Part shown: one piece after another, positions 46,937 through 57,443 of the stretch | How the letters are laid out: every line of letters begins with the position of its first letter | How positions within the stretch are numbered: the first letter of the stretch is position 1 | NCBI RefSeq assembly: GCF_904846685.1 | Contig: NZ_CAJHBQ010000001.1 | Coordinates: forward strand, 310,001-374,000 | Source of the DNA: Psychrobacter submarinus | GTDB taxonomy: Bacteria; Pseudomonadota; Gammaproteobacteria; Pseudomonadales; Moraxellaceae | Direction: 5' to 3' | Length of the DNA stretch: 64,000 bases | Notes under the pieces: model-generated | Told to the model about the DNA's origin: nothing | The model's input: only the letters and a program-made list of their open reading frames with translations | Databases searched by the model: none | Translations under genes and position numbers: made by a program

Positions 46937-49156
46937 ATGTCAAAAATTATATATACAAAAACCGATGAAGCCCCAGCGCTAGCCACCCTATCATTTTTGC
47001 CTATCGTTGAAGCCTTTACCAAAACCGCAGGCATCGAAGTAGAGATGAGTGACATCTCTGTTGCTGCGCGTATCTTAGCTGAGTTTCCTGACTATCTTGA
47101 AGAGGAGCAGCGTGTTCCTGATAATCTTGCGGAGCTAGGCCGTCTCACGCAAGATCCAAATGCTAATATCATTAAACTACCAAATATCAGTGCCTCTGTT
47201 GGTCAGCTCAAAGCCGCTATCAAAGAGCTACAAGGTAAAGGCTACGCGTTACCTGATTTTCCAGATGAGGCAGAGACAGAGGAAGAAGAAGAGATTCGCC
47301 GCCGCTATGGCAAAGCTTTAGGTAGCTCAGTCAACCCTGTACTGCGTGAAGGTAACTCCGATCGCCGCGCGCCAAAGGCGGTCAAAAACTACGCGCGTAA
47401 ACACCCGCACTCGATGGGCGAATGGAAGCAGTGGTCACAGACGCACGTCTCACACATGCATGATGGTGATTTCTACGCCGGTGAGCAATCGATGACTTTA
47501 GACAAAGCGCGCACTGTACGTATGGAGCGTGTTACTGACGATGGTACGGTTCATGTCTTCAAAAAAGGTCTCGCTTTGCAAGATAAAGAAGTCATTGACC
47601 TTATGTTTATGAGTAAAAAGTCTTTGCTTGAGTTTTATGAGCGTGAAATGGAAGACTGCCGCGAAGCTGGTATCTTATTTTCGTTACACGTCAAAGCAAC
47701 AATGATGAAAGTCTCGCATCCAATCGTCTTCGGTCATGCGGTCAGAACGTATTATAAAGACGCTTTTCAAAAACACGGCGCGCTTTTCGATGAGTTAGGC
47801 ATCAATGTCAATAACGGTATGGCATCACTTTACGAAAAAATCAAAGAGCTGCCAACCTCTCTACAAGAAGAGATTGAGCGCGATTTACATGCCTGCCAAG
47901 TGCATCGTCCTCGTCTGGCGATGGTCGACTCTAATAAAGGTATCACTAACTTTCACTCACCTAGCGATGTGATTGTTGACGCATCTATGCCAGCGATGAT
48001 CCGCTCAGGCGGTAAGATGTGGGGCGCGGATGGCAAAATGTATGATTGTAAAGCCGTGATGCCTGAATCTACTTTTGCGCGTATCTACCAAGAAATGATC
48101 AATTTCTGTAAGTGGCATGGCAACTTTGATCCGACCACGATGGGCACCGTTCCTAACGTCGGTCTTATGGCGCAAAAAGCAGAAGAGTACGGCTCGCACG
48201 ACAAAACTTTTGAAGCCGCCGATTCAGGTACCGCTCGTATTGTTGACGAAGAAACTGATGAAGTGCTCATGGAGCAGTATGTTGAGAAGGGTGATATTTG
48301 GCGTATGTGTCAGACCAAGGATGAGCCAATCCAAGACTGGGTTAAGCTTGCCGTGCGCCGCGCACGTGAATCAAATACACCGGTTGTCTTCTGGTTAGAC
48401 CCATACCGCCCGCACGAAAACGAGCTGATCAAAAAGGTCAATATGTACCTAAAAGACCATGACACCGATGGTCTACATATTGAGATCATGTCGCAGGTCC
48501 GCGCCATGCGTTATACCTTAGAGCGCGTCGCTCGCGGCCTTGATACCATCTCAGCCACTGGTAATATCCTACGCGATTATCTGACTGACTTGTTCCCTAT
48601 TCTTGAGCTTGGAACGAGTGCTAAGATGCTCTCAGTCGTACCACTCATGAAAGGCGGCGGCTTGTTTGAGACCGGCGCAGGGGGTTCTGCTCCTAAGCAC
48701 GTGCAGCAGCTGGTTGAAGAAAACCATCTACGCTGGGACTCTTTAGGCGAGTTCTTGGCCTTGACCGAATCCTTGGAGCATTTAGCCAAGAGCGATGATA
48801 ATGCTAAGGCTCAAGTCCTTGCAGACTCACTAGATAAAGCCACTGAGAAGCTACTAATCAACGACAAATCGCCATCACGCAAAACTGGTGAGCTTGATAA
48901 CCGTGGTAGCCACTTCTACTTAGCTAAGTACTGGGCTGAGGAGCTTGCAGCGCAAGATCAAGATGCCGAGCTCAAAGCTCAGTTTGCACCTCTAGCTGAG
49001 CAGCTTGAAAATAATGAGCAAGCGATTGTTGAAGAGATGAATGAAGCGCAAGGCAAGCCTGTAGATATCAAAGGCTATTACTTAGCTGATGAAAAACTAG
49101 CTGAAGCAGCCATGCGTCCGAGTAAAATATTTAACGAAGCTATTGCTTCATTATAA
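46937..49156 (+). CDS. icd: NADP-dependent isocitrate dehydrogenase, monomeric type (second copy)
   Basis: 739-residue paralogue of the preceding gene. The same active-site blocks are intact ([53 protein letters not shown]). It differs clearly in mid-regions, such as [20 protein letters not shown] and [20 protein letters not shown]. It therefore belongs to a second subtype rather than a recent duplicate. Two single-chain IDHs with different temperature optima are known in some cold-adapted marine gammaproteobacteria; which copy is which is not readable here. AAAAGGAATAA precedes the start as in the first copy. A strong terminator follows. Confidence 0.95.
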   Translation: MSKIIYTKTDEAPALATLSFLPIVEAFTKTAGIEVEMSDISVAARILAEFPDYLEEEQRVPDNLAELGRLTQDPNANIIKLPNISASVGQLKAAIKELQGKGYALPDFPDEAETEEEEEIRRRYGKALGSSVNPVLREGNSDRRAPKAVKNYARKHPHSMGEWKQWSQTHVSHMHDGDFYAGEQSMTLDKARTVRMERVTDDGTVHVFKKGLALQDKEVIDLMFMSKKSLLEFYEREMEDCREAGILFSLHVKATMMKVSHPIVFGHAVRTYYKDAFQKHGALFDELGINVNNGMASLYEKIKELPTSLQEEIERDLHACQVHRPRLAMVDSNKGITNFHSPSDVIVDASMPAMIRSGGKMWGADGKMYDCKAVMPESTFARIYQEMINFCKWHGNFDPTTMGTVPNVGLMAQKAEEYGSHDKTFEAADSGTARIVDEETDEVLMEQYVEKGDIWRMCQTKDEPIQDWVKLAVRRARESNTPVVFWLDPYRPHENELIKKVNMYLKDHDTDGLHIEIMSQVRAMRYTLERVARGLDTISATGNILRDYLTDLFPILELGTSAKMLSVVPLMKGGGLFETGAGGSAPKHVQQLVEENHLRWDSLGEFLALTESLEHLAKSDDNAKAQVLADSLDKATEKLLINDKSPSRKTGELDNRGSHFYLAKYWAEELAAQDQDAELKAQFAPLAEQLENNEQAIVEEMNEAQGKPVDIKGYYLADEKLAEAAMRPSKIFNEAIASL

Positions 49157-49218
49157 ATAGTGATTAACAAGTCGCTATAACGCTAGTTGAGCAATATAGA
49201 ACGCTCAAATGATAGCCG

Positions 49219-49253
49219 CACCTCAATGGTATAATACTGTTGAGGTGTTTTTT
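49219..49253 (+). terminator. Terminator of the second icd gene
   Basis: Stem CACCTCAA / TTGAGGTG extended by GTAT/ATAC, then a T-run. Confidence 0.88.
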
Positions 49254-49309
49254 ATGGCAAAGATTGATAGTATGACTATCTCTGATCTTTAATTAGGAAC
49301 GCTCTTCTC

Positions 49310-49936
49310 ATGGCCAACTCAAGCTTAGTGCTCTTTAATAAACCTTATGGCGTTCAAAGTCAGTTTCGTGATGACAGTAATAATAATCATATCACTCTAT
49401 CGCAGTATTTCACCGATAAGTCATTACGCGTCGCCGGCCGCTTAGATGCCACTTCAGAGGGCTTACTTATTTTGACTCGTGATGGCCGTGTTAATAAAGC
49501 CATTACCCAGCCACCTAGTCAAAAAACGTTTCATCAGAATAAATACAAGCAAAGTAAAACCTATCTGGTGCAAGTTGAAGGGGCTGCAAGCCAAGAGCAG
49601 CTTGATGAGTTATCGAACGGCGTCTTGCTAAAAGACGGCATGACGTTGCCTGCAACAGCAAAAATAGTCGCAGAAGACGAGCTGCCTATTGAGCTTTGGC
49701 AACGCGATCCGCCGATACGCGAGCGTAAAAACGTGCCGACTTCTTGGCTGATGCTGACAATTTATGAAGGCAAAAATCGACAAGTCAGGCGAATGACCGC
49801 GCACGTGGGCTTACCTTGCTTACGCCTGATCCGCTGGTCGGTTGCCGGTTTTGACTTAGGGACGCTTGCGAGCGGCGAGTTTGTACGGATTTATCTCAAT
49901 GCTGAGCGCTGTCAGCAGTTAGGGATTACTGACTAG
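49310..49936 (+). CDS. rluE: 23S rRNA pseudouridine synthase (RluE-type, RsuA family)
   Basis: Isomerises a uridine of 23S rRNA (U2457 in E. coli). The 208 residues have FNKPYGVQSQF (near 9), the catalytic motif GRLDATSEGLLILTRDG (43-59) with Asp46, and KNRQVRRMTAHVGLPCLRLIR (near 148). It lacks the N-terminal S4 domain, as RluE does. The start after AGGAACGC fits. Confidence 0.92.
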   Translation: MANSSLVLFNKPYGVQSQFRDDSNNNHITLSQYFTDKSLRVAGRLDATSEGLLILTRDGRVNKAITQPPSQKTFHQNKYKQSKTYLVQVEGAASQEQLDELSNGVLLKDGMTLPATAKIVAEDELPIELWQRDPPIRERKNVPTSWLMLTIYEGKNRQVRRMTAHVGLPCLRLIRWSVAGFDLGTLASGEFVRIYLNAERCQQLGITD

Positions 49937-50130
49937 CAGACCGTGATCTGGTTGAGTACATTGCCATTATCGCCTAAGCTACTAGCCATTATCGCTCAAG
50001 CTACTATAAGCTATTTAATAATATTAAATAGCTCTCTCAAACGCTCTAGATTTATCTGCTAAATCTGCTAGTATTTAACTACCATTTTTGTGGTTACGTT
50101 TGTTCCCGCCGGCTTATGTTAAGGACTACT

Positions 50131-50967
50131 ATGATACTGTCATCGCGTTTTAGCGCTTCTCTCATTAGCGTTGTGGTAGGGCTTGCCCTAAGCGCTTGTC
50201 AGCCGGCCTCTGATCCTAGCGATATGCCAACAGAGACCACAGATACTCCTGACACCTCTGTCGTCACGCAAGACACAGCAGCGCAAGCAGAGACGGACGA
50301 AGCAGTAGTCGCAGATGAAACAGATGAGAGTGTAATCGATAGTGCGCCGATGATGGAAGATTATACCAAAGCGCTGACTAGAATGAATAATGAGGTCAAC
50401 ATTGGTATGGTTTATAACGATCCAGATACCGCGTTTGCCAAAAGCATACTCGCTTTGCATCGCGGCGCTGTCAATATGGCGCAGCTACAGCTCAAATATG
50501 GAACAGACAACGCGCTTTTGCTACTGGCTCAAGAGATTATCGACTCTCAGCAGCAAAGGATCGACATCAGCAATAAGTGGCTAGCCAGCCATCCTGATAT
50601 TCCTAATCCTAAGCCTAATACTGAAGCTATGCAGCTCGACTATGCAGATATCGTGGCTTCTATGAACTACAATATCAGAATGGGTACCGAGTCTGTTGTC
50701 GCCGATTTAGCTTTTGCCCGCGGGATGCTGGCTCATCAGCGAGCCGTATTGCAGCTCGCCAAAGTAGAGCTGAGATATGGTACTGATGTAGAGATGCGCC
50801 GACTGGCGGTACAGATCACTAGAGATCAGCCGCGTATTATACAGATATTAGAAGACTGGCTTGCCAACAATGCTCCAGCACCATCTCCAGAAGCAGAAGC
50901 AGAAGCAGAAGAAAGTATAGAGCTAGAAGAAGATGGCGATACTATTAAACGCGACGAGCAAGCATAA
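50131..50967 (+). CDS. DUF305-like lipoprotein with two repeated helical units
   Basis: About 278 residues. The signal peptide ends in the lipobox LSAC, followed by an acidic/Thr-rich linker. Two related units follow: AFAKSILALHRGAVNMAQLQLKYGTD (about 110-135) and AFARGMLAHQRAVLQLAKVELRYGTD (about 198-223), each followed by a helix ending in WL. This is the DUF305 pattern, four-helix proteins of uncertain function sometimes tied to metals. Here the usual HH pair is reduced to one His per unit. The tail has a hexanucleotide-encoded Ala-Glu run (50887-50912). The start is set at 50131, because AAGGA lies six bases upstream; the ATG at 50116 precedes that site. Confidence 0.82.
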   Translation: MILSSRFSASLISVVVGLALSACQPASDPSDMPTETTDTPDTSVVTQDTAAQAETDEAVVADETDESVIDSAPMMEDYTKALTRMNNEVNIGMVYNDPDTAFAKSILALHRGAVNMAQLQLKYGTDNALLLLAQEIIDSQQQRIDISNKWLASHPDIPNPKPNTEAMQLDYADIVASMNYNIRMGTESVVADLAFARGMLAHQRAVLQLAKVELRYGTDVEMRRLAVQITRDQPRIIQILEDWLANNAPAPSPEAEAEAEESIELEEDGDTIKRDEQA

Positions 50968-51039
50968 CAAGTAAAGATAACAAGAGCACTGGTAAGCAGG
51001 CAGCGGTTAGCTACTCATGTATAACACTATGAGTTACTA

Positions 51040-51209
51040 GGGCGTGTCCCTAATTCAAGCGTTTATGACTAAATGGGCTAAAAATGGCTAAATCTTTGGC
51101 AAACGGTGTCAAATAGCTGGCCAATATCTTGATATTACCTGCGCTATTTTCCTTATTTGCCTTTAATTTATCTCATTTTTATCACCATTTTTAAAATAGG
51201 GACACGCCC
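51040..51209. mobile_element. Miniature inverted-repeat transposon (family 2)
   Basis: 170 bp with perfect 13-bp ends GGGCGTGTCCCTA, flanked by TA on both sides, and no coding capacity. It shares only the outer GGGCGTGT and the TA flank with family 1; the interior is different. Confidence 0.85.
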
Positions 51210-51259
51210 TAGCGTAGCGACACTAAAACCGTAACGCTAAAAACCTCCAGATCGACGAT

Positions 51260-51286
51260 AAGACTTTTACTCATGGTAAAAGTCTT
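51260..51286. terminator. Hairpin downstream of the M61 peptidase gene
   Basis: Perfect 11-bp stem AAGACTTTTAC / GTAAAAGTCTT with a 5-base loop, 26 bp after the minus-strand stop. No T-run; it may work as a weak terminator or 3' stabiliser. Confidence 0.5.
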
Positions 51287-51311
51287 ACTCATTATTAAGG
51301 CTTAAAAACGA

Positions 51312-53267
51312 TTAGTCCGATAAAACATCCAGCCAAGCCGAAGCTGTCTTGTCAGCTTCTTGTTCAGCACTATCGGCACTGACTAGCGTTAAGCTTATCT
51401 TATGCGGAAACACTTGTTGACCTTGTGTTTGTTGACTCGAAGTAGCAGTAGTAGCAGTATCGGCGCTTTGTTTTGGCAGTACCGTCATTGTCATAAGCTC
51501 GTCGCGGCGGAACAAATGACAGCTTACCGGTTGGTTAAGAGGACTAAATACTGCTAATTGCTTACGGGTAGCCTTAATACCGTCAATAGCGACGATGATA
51601 TCATTGGCTGAGATACCAGCCGTTGCCGCTATGCTACCGCGCTGCACGCGATTCACTTTTAGCCCCGTAGCCGTCTCGCTACAGCGCATACCCCAAGGGA
51701 TGTTTTTATCCGCCGTTTCTACCTCGTTTTCATGCCAGCCGATACCATTAGCACGCAGCAGCGACTCAATAGGCAGCTCTTCCACTCCATTGATATAGCG
51801 CTGCTCAAAATCCTGCCACTGCGCCTTTGGCATAAACTCACTAATCACTGCTCCCATATCGGCGCTACTGATACCGATACGCTGCTTGTCGTTTTGCTTA
51901 GCCCGCGCATAAAAGGCTTTAATCACATCGAATAAGCGATAACGGCCATTGGTGCTTTGTAGCAGCGTTAGATCCAAACACAGCGCCACTAAAGCGCCTT
52001 TATTATAGTAGCTGATACCTGCATTACCGGTATTTTCATCGCTACGATAGAGCTTAATCCAAGCATCGAAGCTCGATTCGGCGACGCTTTGATTGGCGCG
52101 GCCATCGGTTTGATAGTAGCGGTTGATCTGCTCCGCCAATAGTTTTAAATAACTGGGCTTATCGATGACGCCTGAAGCTTGTAGCATAAAATCGTCAATA
52201 TAAGAGGTAAAACCCTCAAACACCCAAAGCAGCGGGGTGAAAGCTTCACGGCGTAAATCCACCTCCATCATCACATCAGGGCGCACGGTCTTCACCCACC
52301 ACGCATGAAAATACTCGTGGCTACATAGTCCCAAAAAGCGCTGATAATCAGGGCTTGGCAATACTGGCTCATCACCACTTGGCAGATCGTTACGCGGCGT
52401 AATTAAGCTCGTGGAATTAATATGCTCAAGGCCGCCATAATCTTGACCGCTAGCATATGTCATAAAGGTATAATCACTAAAGGGCGCGTCCCCTAACCAG
52501 TCCAGATAAGTCTGACAAATCTGGGTGACATCATGTTGCAAACGCCCCATATTGGCATTATGTCTGCCTGAGAGATAAAAGCTATGCGGCAAGGTTTGAT
52601 GCTCATCGTCTTGAATAATAAAATCAAAGGACTGCTGCAGCGCAATCTCAAACGGATGATCAATCAGCTGATAATAGTCATCTGCCTGCAGACCGTAGCC
52701 ATGATGATGATCTGGCTGCAAATGGCTCGCTTTAAGACCACAAGCTAATTTGACATCATCCTCACTTTTATCTGCTAAAAAAGTAGCGGGTACTAATAGA
52801 TTCACTTGTACAGAAGAGTGCTCTTGCCCTGTCACAGCTAGCGCTAGCGAGGTAAAATTACCATAGAGGCGCTGCTGATCGACATAAGCGGTACGTACGG
52901 ACAAGTCATAGCAGTAGACTTCATATTGTACTTTTATCGCCTGCCCTGTCATTGCCTTCGGTAGCTGCCAGCTGTGCTTATCTATTTTTTGTGCGCGGTA
53001 AGCGCTAGCTGGTTCAGCTGCTACTATCTCATAATGGACCGCAGTAATATTACGCGCAAACTCACGCATCAAATAACTACCCGGAATCCATGCTGGCAGC
53101 CACAGCTCAGGGCAATCCGTAGTCGCTGTAAAGTTAAGAGTCACATCGACTAAGTGCTCATTAAAACGGGCAAAATCTAGACTGTAGCTAATGGTAGCGG
53201 TATGATCACTTGCAGTCGTGTTATTATTGTCCAAGCTTTTGAAGGGATTAAAAGTAGTCACGGTCAT
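51312..53267 (-). CDS. M61-family metallopeptidase with PDZ domain
   Basis: 651 residues. An N-terminal beta-rich domain (ISYSLDFARFNEHLVDV, LPAWIPGSYLMREFARNI) is followed by a thermolysin-like catalytic domain. Its zinc motif HEYFHAWWVK (near 318) gives the HExxH pair, and the downstream Glu is in WVFEGFTSYIDD (near 345). A C-terminal PDZ-like domain contains GISANDIIVAIDG (near 560). This is the order of glycyl aminopeptidases of family M61. No signal peptide is visible, suggesting a cytosolic enzyme. Transcribed alone. Confidence 0.9.
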   Translation of the reverse strand: MTVTTFNPFKSLDNNNTTASDHTATISYSLDFARFNEHLVDVTLNFTATTDCPELWLPAWIPGSYLMREFARNITAVHYEIVAAEPASAYRAQKIDKHSWQLPKAMTGQAIKVQYEVYCYDLSVRTAYVDQQRLYGNFTSLALAVTGQEHSSVQVNLLVPATFLADKSEDDVKLACGLKASHLQPDHHHGYGLQADDYYQLIDHPFEIALQQSFDFIIQDDEHQTLPHSFYLSGRHNANMGRLQHDVTQICQTYLDWLGDAPFSDYTFMTYASGQDYGGLEHINSTSLITPRNDLPSGDEPVLPSPDYQRFLGLCSHEYFHAWWVKTVRPDVMMEVDLRREAFTPLLWVFEGFTSYIDDFMLQASGVIDKPSYLKLLAEQINRYYQTDGRANQSVAESSFDAWIKLYRSDENTGNAGISYYNKGALVALCLDLTLLQSTNGRYRLFDVIKAFYARAKQNDKQRIGISSADMGAVISEFMPKAQWQDFEQRYINGVEELPIESLLRANGIGWHENEVETADKNIPWGMRCSETATGLKVNRVQRGSIAATAGISANDIIVAIDGIKATRKQLAVFSPLNQPVSCHLFRRDELMTMTVLPKQSADTATTATSSQQTQGQQVFPHKISLTLVSADSAEQEADKTASAWLDVLSD

Positions 53268-53745
53268 TATCTCTGCTTATTATCTTGATAGTATTTATCA
53301 TTATGGTAGAAGTCCTTGCACAAAAACGCAACGGCTAAAGCGTATGCTGGCGCTAGCAATATAGTCAATCAATATTAAAAGTGGTACAAGGCAGACGAGT
53401 GCAAGTACTACAGTAGTAGGCTAAACGAGTCTAACGCTGTAACACTTTAATAGTGGTTCGACTATAGTATAAATTAAGAGTGGTACAGACTATAAATCCC
53501 ATGAATATACGATAAATCCGCTTTTTTTGTGTTTTATACCTTGAAAGTTATCAAAACCATCTCAATTAAAGAGGCTAACTGCTACAGTTACTCTAATTAA
53601 TAGTGAAATTAACAGTTTCTATTTAACAGTTACCTTAATAAACTGATGATAATTGATTATTGATATGGCTCTTTAGCTGATCGACCTTTTTAGGTTTATT
53701 ACCTCCAAATTTAATTTTATAATGATATTCAATTTAGGATAATTT
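53268..53745. other. Non-coding gap between the divergent M61 and SlyD-like genes
   Basis: AT-rich, with no convincing reading frame and no repeat I can identify. It should contain the two divergent promoters. Confidence 0.45.
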
Positions 53746-54231
53746 ATGACTACTATCGCAAAAGATACCGCCGTCAAATTCAACTATACGCTAAAAGACG
53801 ATGAAGGTAACATCCTTGATCAGTCGCCAGAAGGCCAGCCTCTTGCTTATCTTCATGGTCACAGCAACATCATTCCAGGCCTTGAGCAGCAACTAGAAGG
53901 CAAATCTGCTGGCGAAAAAGTCAATGCAGTGGTTGAGCCTGCTGATGGCTACGGCGAATACCAAGAGCAAGCAGTACAAAAGGTACCTCGTGAGAACTTC
54001 CAAGGCGTTGATGATATCCAGCCTGGTATGCAGTTCCAGTCAGAAGCTGGCGGCCAAGTCATGCTAGTGACAGTAACTGATGTCAACGATCAAGAAGTGA
54101 CTGTTGATGCTAACCACCCTCTAGCGGGTAAGCGTTTGACTTTTGATGTTGAGATTCAAGAAGTACGCGCAGCGACCGAAGACGAGCTTAACCACGGCCA
54201 TGTCCACGGTGCAGGCGGCGTTGAGCACTAA
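53746..54231 (+). CDS. FKBP-type peptidyl-prolyl isomerase, SlyD-like
   Basis: Folding helper with cis/trans prolyl isomerase and chaperone activity, cytosolic. The 161 residues show FNYTLKDDEGNILDQSPEG (12-30), LAYLHGHSNIIPGLEQQLEG (about 33-52, FKBP core), an inserted IF domain (VVEPADGYGEY to QVMLVTVTDV) and the return strand NHPLAGKRLTFDVEIQEV. The short tail HGHVHGAGGVEH holds several His residues but is much shorter than the metal-binding tail of E. coli SlyD. Confidence 0.92.
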   Translation: MTTIAKDTAVKFNYTLKDDEGNILDQSPEGQPLAYLHGHSNIIPGLEQQLEGKSAGEKVNAVVEPADGYGEYQEQAVQKVPRENFQGVDDIQPGMQFQSEAGGQVMLVTVTDVNDQEVTVDANHPLAGKRLTFDVEIQEVRAATEDELNHGHVHGAGGVEH

Positions 54232-54284
54232 TCTGCTATCAGATTTTTATCGCTGAGTTGTTTTATCACTCAGTCATAAAGCGC

Positions 54285-54319
54285 AAGAGCCAGTAGTCTA
54301 ATAGCTACTGGCTCTTTTT
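54285..54319 (+). terminator. Terminator of the SlyD-like gene
   Basis: Stem AAGAGCCAGTAG / CTACTGGCTCTT with a short loop and T-run. Confidence 0.88.
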
Positions 54320-54356
54320 CGTTGTAGAGCTTATTCAAGGTTTTTTATTTAAACGT

Positions 54357-54394
54357 AAAAAGACCGCATAGTGACAAACACTATACGGTCTTTA
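54357..54394. terminator. Second hairpin in the SlyD/prc convergent gap
   Basis: Stem AAAGACCGCATAGTG / CACTATACGGTCTTT with ACAAA loop, A-rich on one side and T-rich on the other, so it could stop transcription from either side. It lies about 270 bp past the prc stop. The remaining 54395-54665 stretch shows nothing else. Confidence 0.7.
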
Positions 54395-54665
54395 TTACTT
54401 AACATCCTTGTTAATATAACGCCATATCTAATCCCGAGATATATCGCTACTTAGGCTTAAAGCGGCTTAAAGCCCTATCTTCCTTGATCAGCAGTCCATC
54501 CCTGACGCAATTCATAAACCATCTATCTTATAACACCAATCCCTAGTGTAAATAAACAGTATCAATAAACTGTGCAGTGACACTATAATCGCAAATTAGA
54601 CGATGATAAGTAAGACGTCTAAGCGTCAACGCATGTAAGCATATGCTTACAGACTATAGATGAGC

Positions 54666-56888
54666 TTATAACTCCTCCGCAGGACTCGCAATCATAGTAG
54701 GCTCAGCGTCTAGCATGAGACGCGCTGCTTCAAAGATATACACTTCGTCTTCTGGCAGCTCTGGACGCTCGCTCTCCTTCATTTTACTACGCTCTTCAAA
54801 CTTAGCATCCATCGCAGCTTGATAGGTGTTCCAGTTGGCATAAGGGCTAGAGCCTGTAGCGATTCGTCTTCTATTCTCAGCCTCTAAAGAGCGCTGCTCG
54901 ATCAGCTTCATTTTGGCGCGGCGCTTATTGATATCTAAGGCGATAGGTTTTTTCTCGTCATCCATATCTCGAATGTCATTGAGCGTAGATAAGTAGACAA
55001 ACTGCGGATTTTGTTCTTGACGAATTTTAGACTGCTGATTTAAGGTCTTGAGCATATCAGTGCTAAACTTGCCTTCAGGTTTATAAGCAGCGGTCTTGAT
55101 AGTATCCCATGGCAGCGCATTCTTTTGCGCGCGCTCACCAAAGGTGGCATCATCGTAGATATTGACAAGCTCCACATCTGGCACTACGCCTTTATTCTGC
55201 GTACTACCGCCGGTAATGCGATAAAACTTACGCTGAGTCAAAGTTGCCGACCCTAACGCTAGACTGTCTAATTGAATCTGCGCTGAGCCCTTACCAGTCG
55301 TTGTGCTACCCACGACCAAACCGCGACCGTAATCTTGAATCGCTGCGGCAAAGATTTCACTAGCTGAGGCGGAAGCTAAGTTGGTAATCACGACTAGCTT
55401 GCCATCATAGAGCTGCTTGCCACCATCATCGTCGCGATAGACTTGAATATTACCACGGTTATCCTTGATCTGGACTAAAGGACCACTCTTGATAAATAAG
55501 CCAAGCATTTTGGCCACTTCGTCTAAAGAGCCGCCTGGATCATTACGTAAGTCAATCACTAAGCCGTCGATGTTTTGCTTATTAAGCTCCTTGATAGCAT
55601 TTTCAGTATCTAAGCTGACGCTGCGGTAGTCCTCGCCATTGCGGCGCGCTCTATAGTTTAAATAAAAGCTCGGTATCTCTAGCACACCAATACGTTTTAA
55701 GGTGCTATCGCCATCCTCTGCGTCACTTGCGTGCGGTACCTCAACGATGCGATGGTTCACGCCCGACTCTTCTTGTTCGATGATATCGCGTACTACCGTA
55801 ACCGTGCGAGCGCTGGCATCAGGGGCGTTTGGCTGACGCAGCTTTATGGTAACTGGTGTACCGCGCTTGCCGCGAATGAGGCTGACAATCTCACGAGTGG
55901 ACCAACCGACCACATCAGTCATGGTCTTGCCGTCTTTAGCGATAGCGATAATCAAGTCGTTTGGCTTGATTTGTCCTGTCTTGGCAGCAGGACCGCCATC
56001 GACTAGTGTGACAATACGAGTATAGTTTGGGTTTTTGCGATCAGGGCGAATAGAGACACCGATACCTTCTAGTTGCAGGCTCGATTGAATTTGCATCTCA
56101 TTGGCTTGAATTGGCGCATAGTAGTTGCTATGCGGATCATAAGTGAGCATCGCGGTATTTAAGATCGTCTCCATGATCTCATCATCTTTGAGACGCTCCA
56201 TCTGCCCTTGCTGTCTGGATAAACGATTGAGTAAAATCTCATTTGGCGTGCGCTGATCATCACGAACCAGATCTTGACCCAAAGTGATATCAGGATCATC
56301 CAAAAAGACTTTTTCTTTGGCCTTTTCGCTCTCTTGACCCAAAGTAATACTCATCAGCTGAAACTTTAGCTGACGCGCCCAGTAATCGCGCTGCGCTTTT
56401 TTACTTGTGAAATGAGGCAGCTCTTCACGGTCGAGAATAATCGTCTCATCACTGGTCAAATCGATATCTGTTTTGAGCATTTTTTTTGCCATCTCAAAAT
56501 ACTCATTGGAGCGTTTGCGGTAGCGCTCAAAGACATCGACACCAGCAGATAGATCTCCGCGCTTGAGCCTGTTACCGAAGTCATCGGCATATTTTTTCTT
56601 AAACTCATCCACATCCGCTTGCAAAAATAGCGTATGGTTTGGGTCTAAGCTATCGATATACATATCTAAGATATCGCTACCCATCTGAGTATCGAGCGGC
56701 TGATTCAGATAGTGACTACGATCTAACAAAGCGGCTACTTGCCTAGTGGTAATTTTTTGCTCAGGGGTTTGTACAAAGCTTCCTGTATCCGTGTTTGCCA
56801 CTGCGGTGCCGTAGCTTTGCGTCATGATAGCGCCGACCACGCCAATTGAAGCAATACTTAATAACCATTGTGCGGGTTGTTTTTTCAT
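54666..56888 (-). CDS. prc: Tail-specific carboxy-terminal protease Prc
   Basis: Periplasmic S41 protease that degrades SsrA-tagged and misfolded proteins and trims penicillin-binding protein 3. 740 residues: an N-terminal signal/anchor (WLLSIASIGVVGAIM), a helical domain (DRSHYLNQPLDTQM), a PDZ domain (LEGIGVSIRPD and GQIKPNDLIIAIA, about 270-330), and the catalytic part with GLVIDLRNDPGGSLDEV (near 440). The nucleophile Ser is in ASASASEIFAAAIQDYG (near 505) and the Lys in STTTGKGSAQIQ (near 530). The DUF3340-type C-terminal domain follows. Transcribed alone, convergent with the SlyD-like gene. Confidence 0.95.
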   Translation of the reverse strand: MKKQPAQWLLSIASIGVVGAIMTQSYGTAVANTDTGSFVQTPEQKITTRQVAALLDRSHYLNQPLDTQMGSDILDMYIDSLDPNHTLFLQADVDEFKKKYADDFGNRLKRGDLSAGVDVFERYRKRSNEYFEMAKKMLKTDIDLTSDETIILDREELPHFTSKKAQRDYWARQLKFQLMSITLGQESEKAKEKVFLDDPDITLGQDLVRDDQRTPNEILLNRLSRQQGQMERLKDDEIMETILNTAMLTYDPHSNYYAPIQANEMQIQSSLQLEGIGVSIRPDRKNPNYTRIVTLVDGGPAAKTGQIKPNDLIIAIAKDGKTMTDVVGWSTREIVSLIRGKRGTPVTIKLRQPNAPDASARTVTVVRDIIEQEESGVNHRIVEVPHASDAEDGDSTLKRIGVLEIPSFYLNYRARRNGEDYRSVSLDTENAIKELNKQNIDGLVIDLRNDPGGSLDEVAKMLGLFIKSGPLVQIKDNRGNIQVYRDDDGGKQLYDGKLVVITNLASASASEIFAAAIQDYGRGLVVGSTTTGKGSAQIQLDSLALGSATLTQRKFYRITGGSTQNKGVVPDVELVNIYDDATFGERAQKNALPWDTIKTAAYKPEGKFSTDMLKTLNQQSKIRQEQNPQFVYLSTLNDIRDMDDEKKPIALDINKRRAKMKLIEQRSLEAENRRRIATGSSPYANWNTYQAAMDAKFEERSKMKESERPELPEDEVYIFEAARLMLDAEPTMIASPAEEL

Positions 56889-57443
56889 TATATCTACCTA
56901 GTTGTCTTAGAGAGTATCTGAAGAGCTGTATAGTGAAAGTATAAAGAGCAGTCCATTTTGTATCGATGCTTTATGATAATGGTGTTTTATGGCTATTTTG
57001 CATAGCACTTTTTCGATAGCCATCTATGAACAGCAATGCTAGCGAGTCGCCTATTACAATGACTGGCAGCTGACAGCCCAGCGACCACCACCATCAGTTT
57101 ATTATTAAAAATCAATCAATATTATCACGATTTATTGACCTGCGCTGTCTCAATCTGTATGAGCAAACTTTCTGTTATATTTATACGCTTCTTCATAAGC
57201 ATTGTAGTGACAATAACTGAGTGGTTAAATTATAACTGTAGAGTAATTACTGGCATAATGGTCTCACAGTTAACTTTTACACTTATCTATAGAGCTTCAT
57301 ATATCAAGTAGCCTATATCACTTCAACCTAAAGGCGTAGTCACTACATTCAGCATAAGCTTGAAAGGACTGAGCTTAGAATAATTGAGGATGATTGATAT
57401 AGCGATGAACCCTATTTTGTAGAGCAAATTTGGAGAGCAAACC
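56889..57443. other. Non-coding gap between divergent prc and nagZ
   Basis: 555 bp, AT-rich, no convincing frame and no recognised repeat. GGAGAGC right before the nagZ ATG is the only clear signal; both promoters must lie here. Confidence 0.45.
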
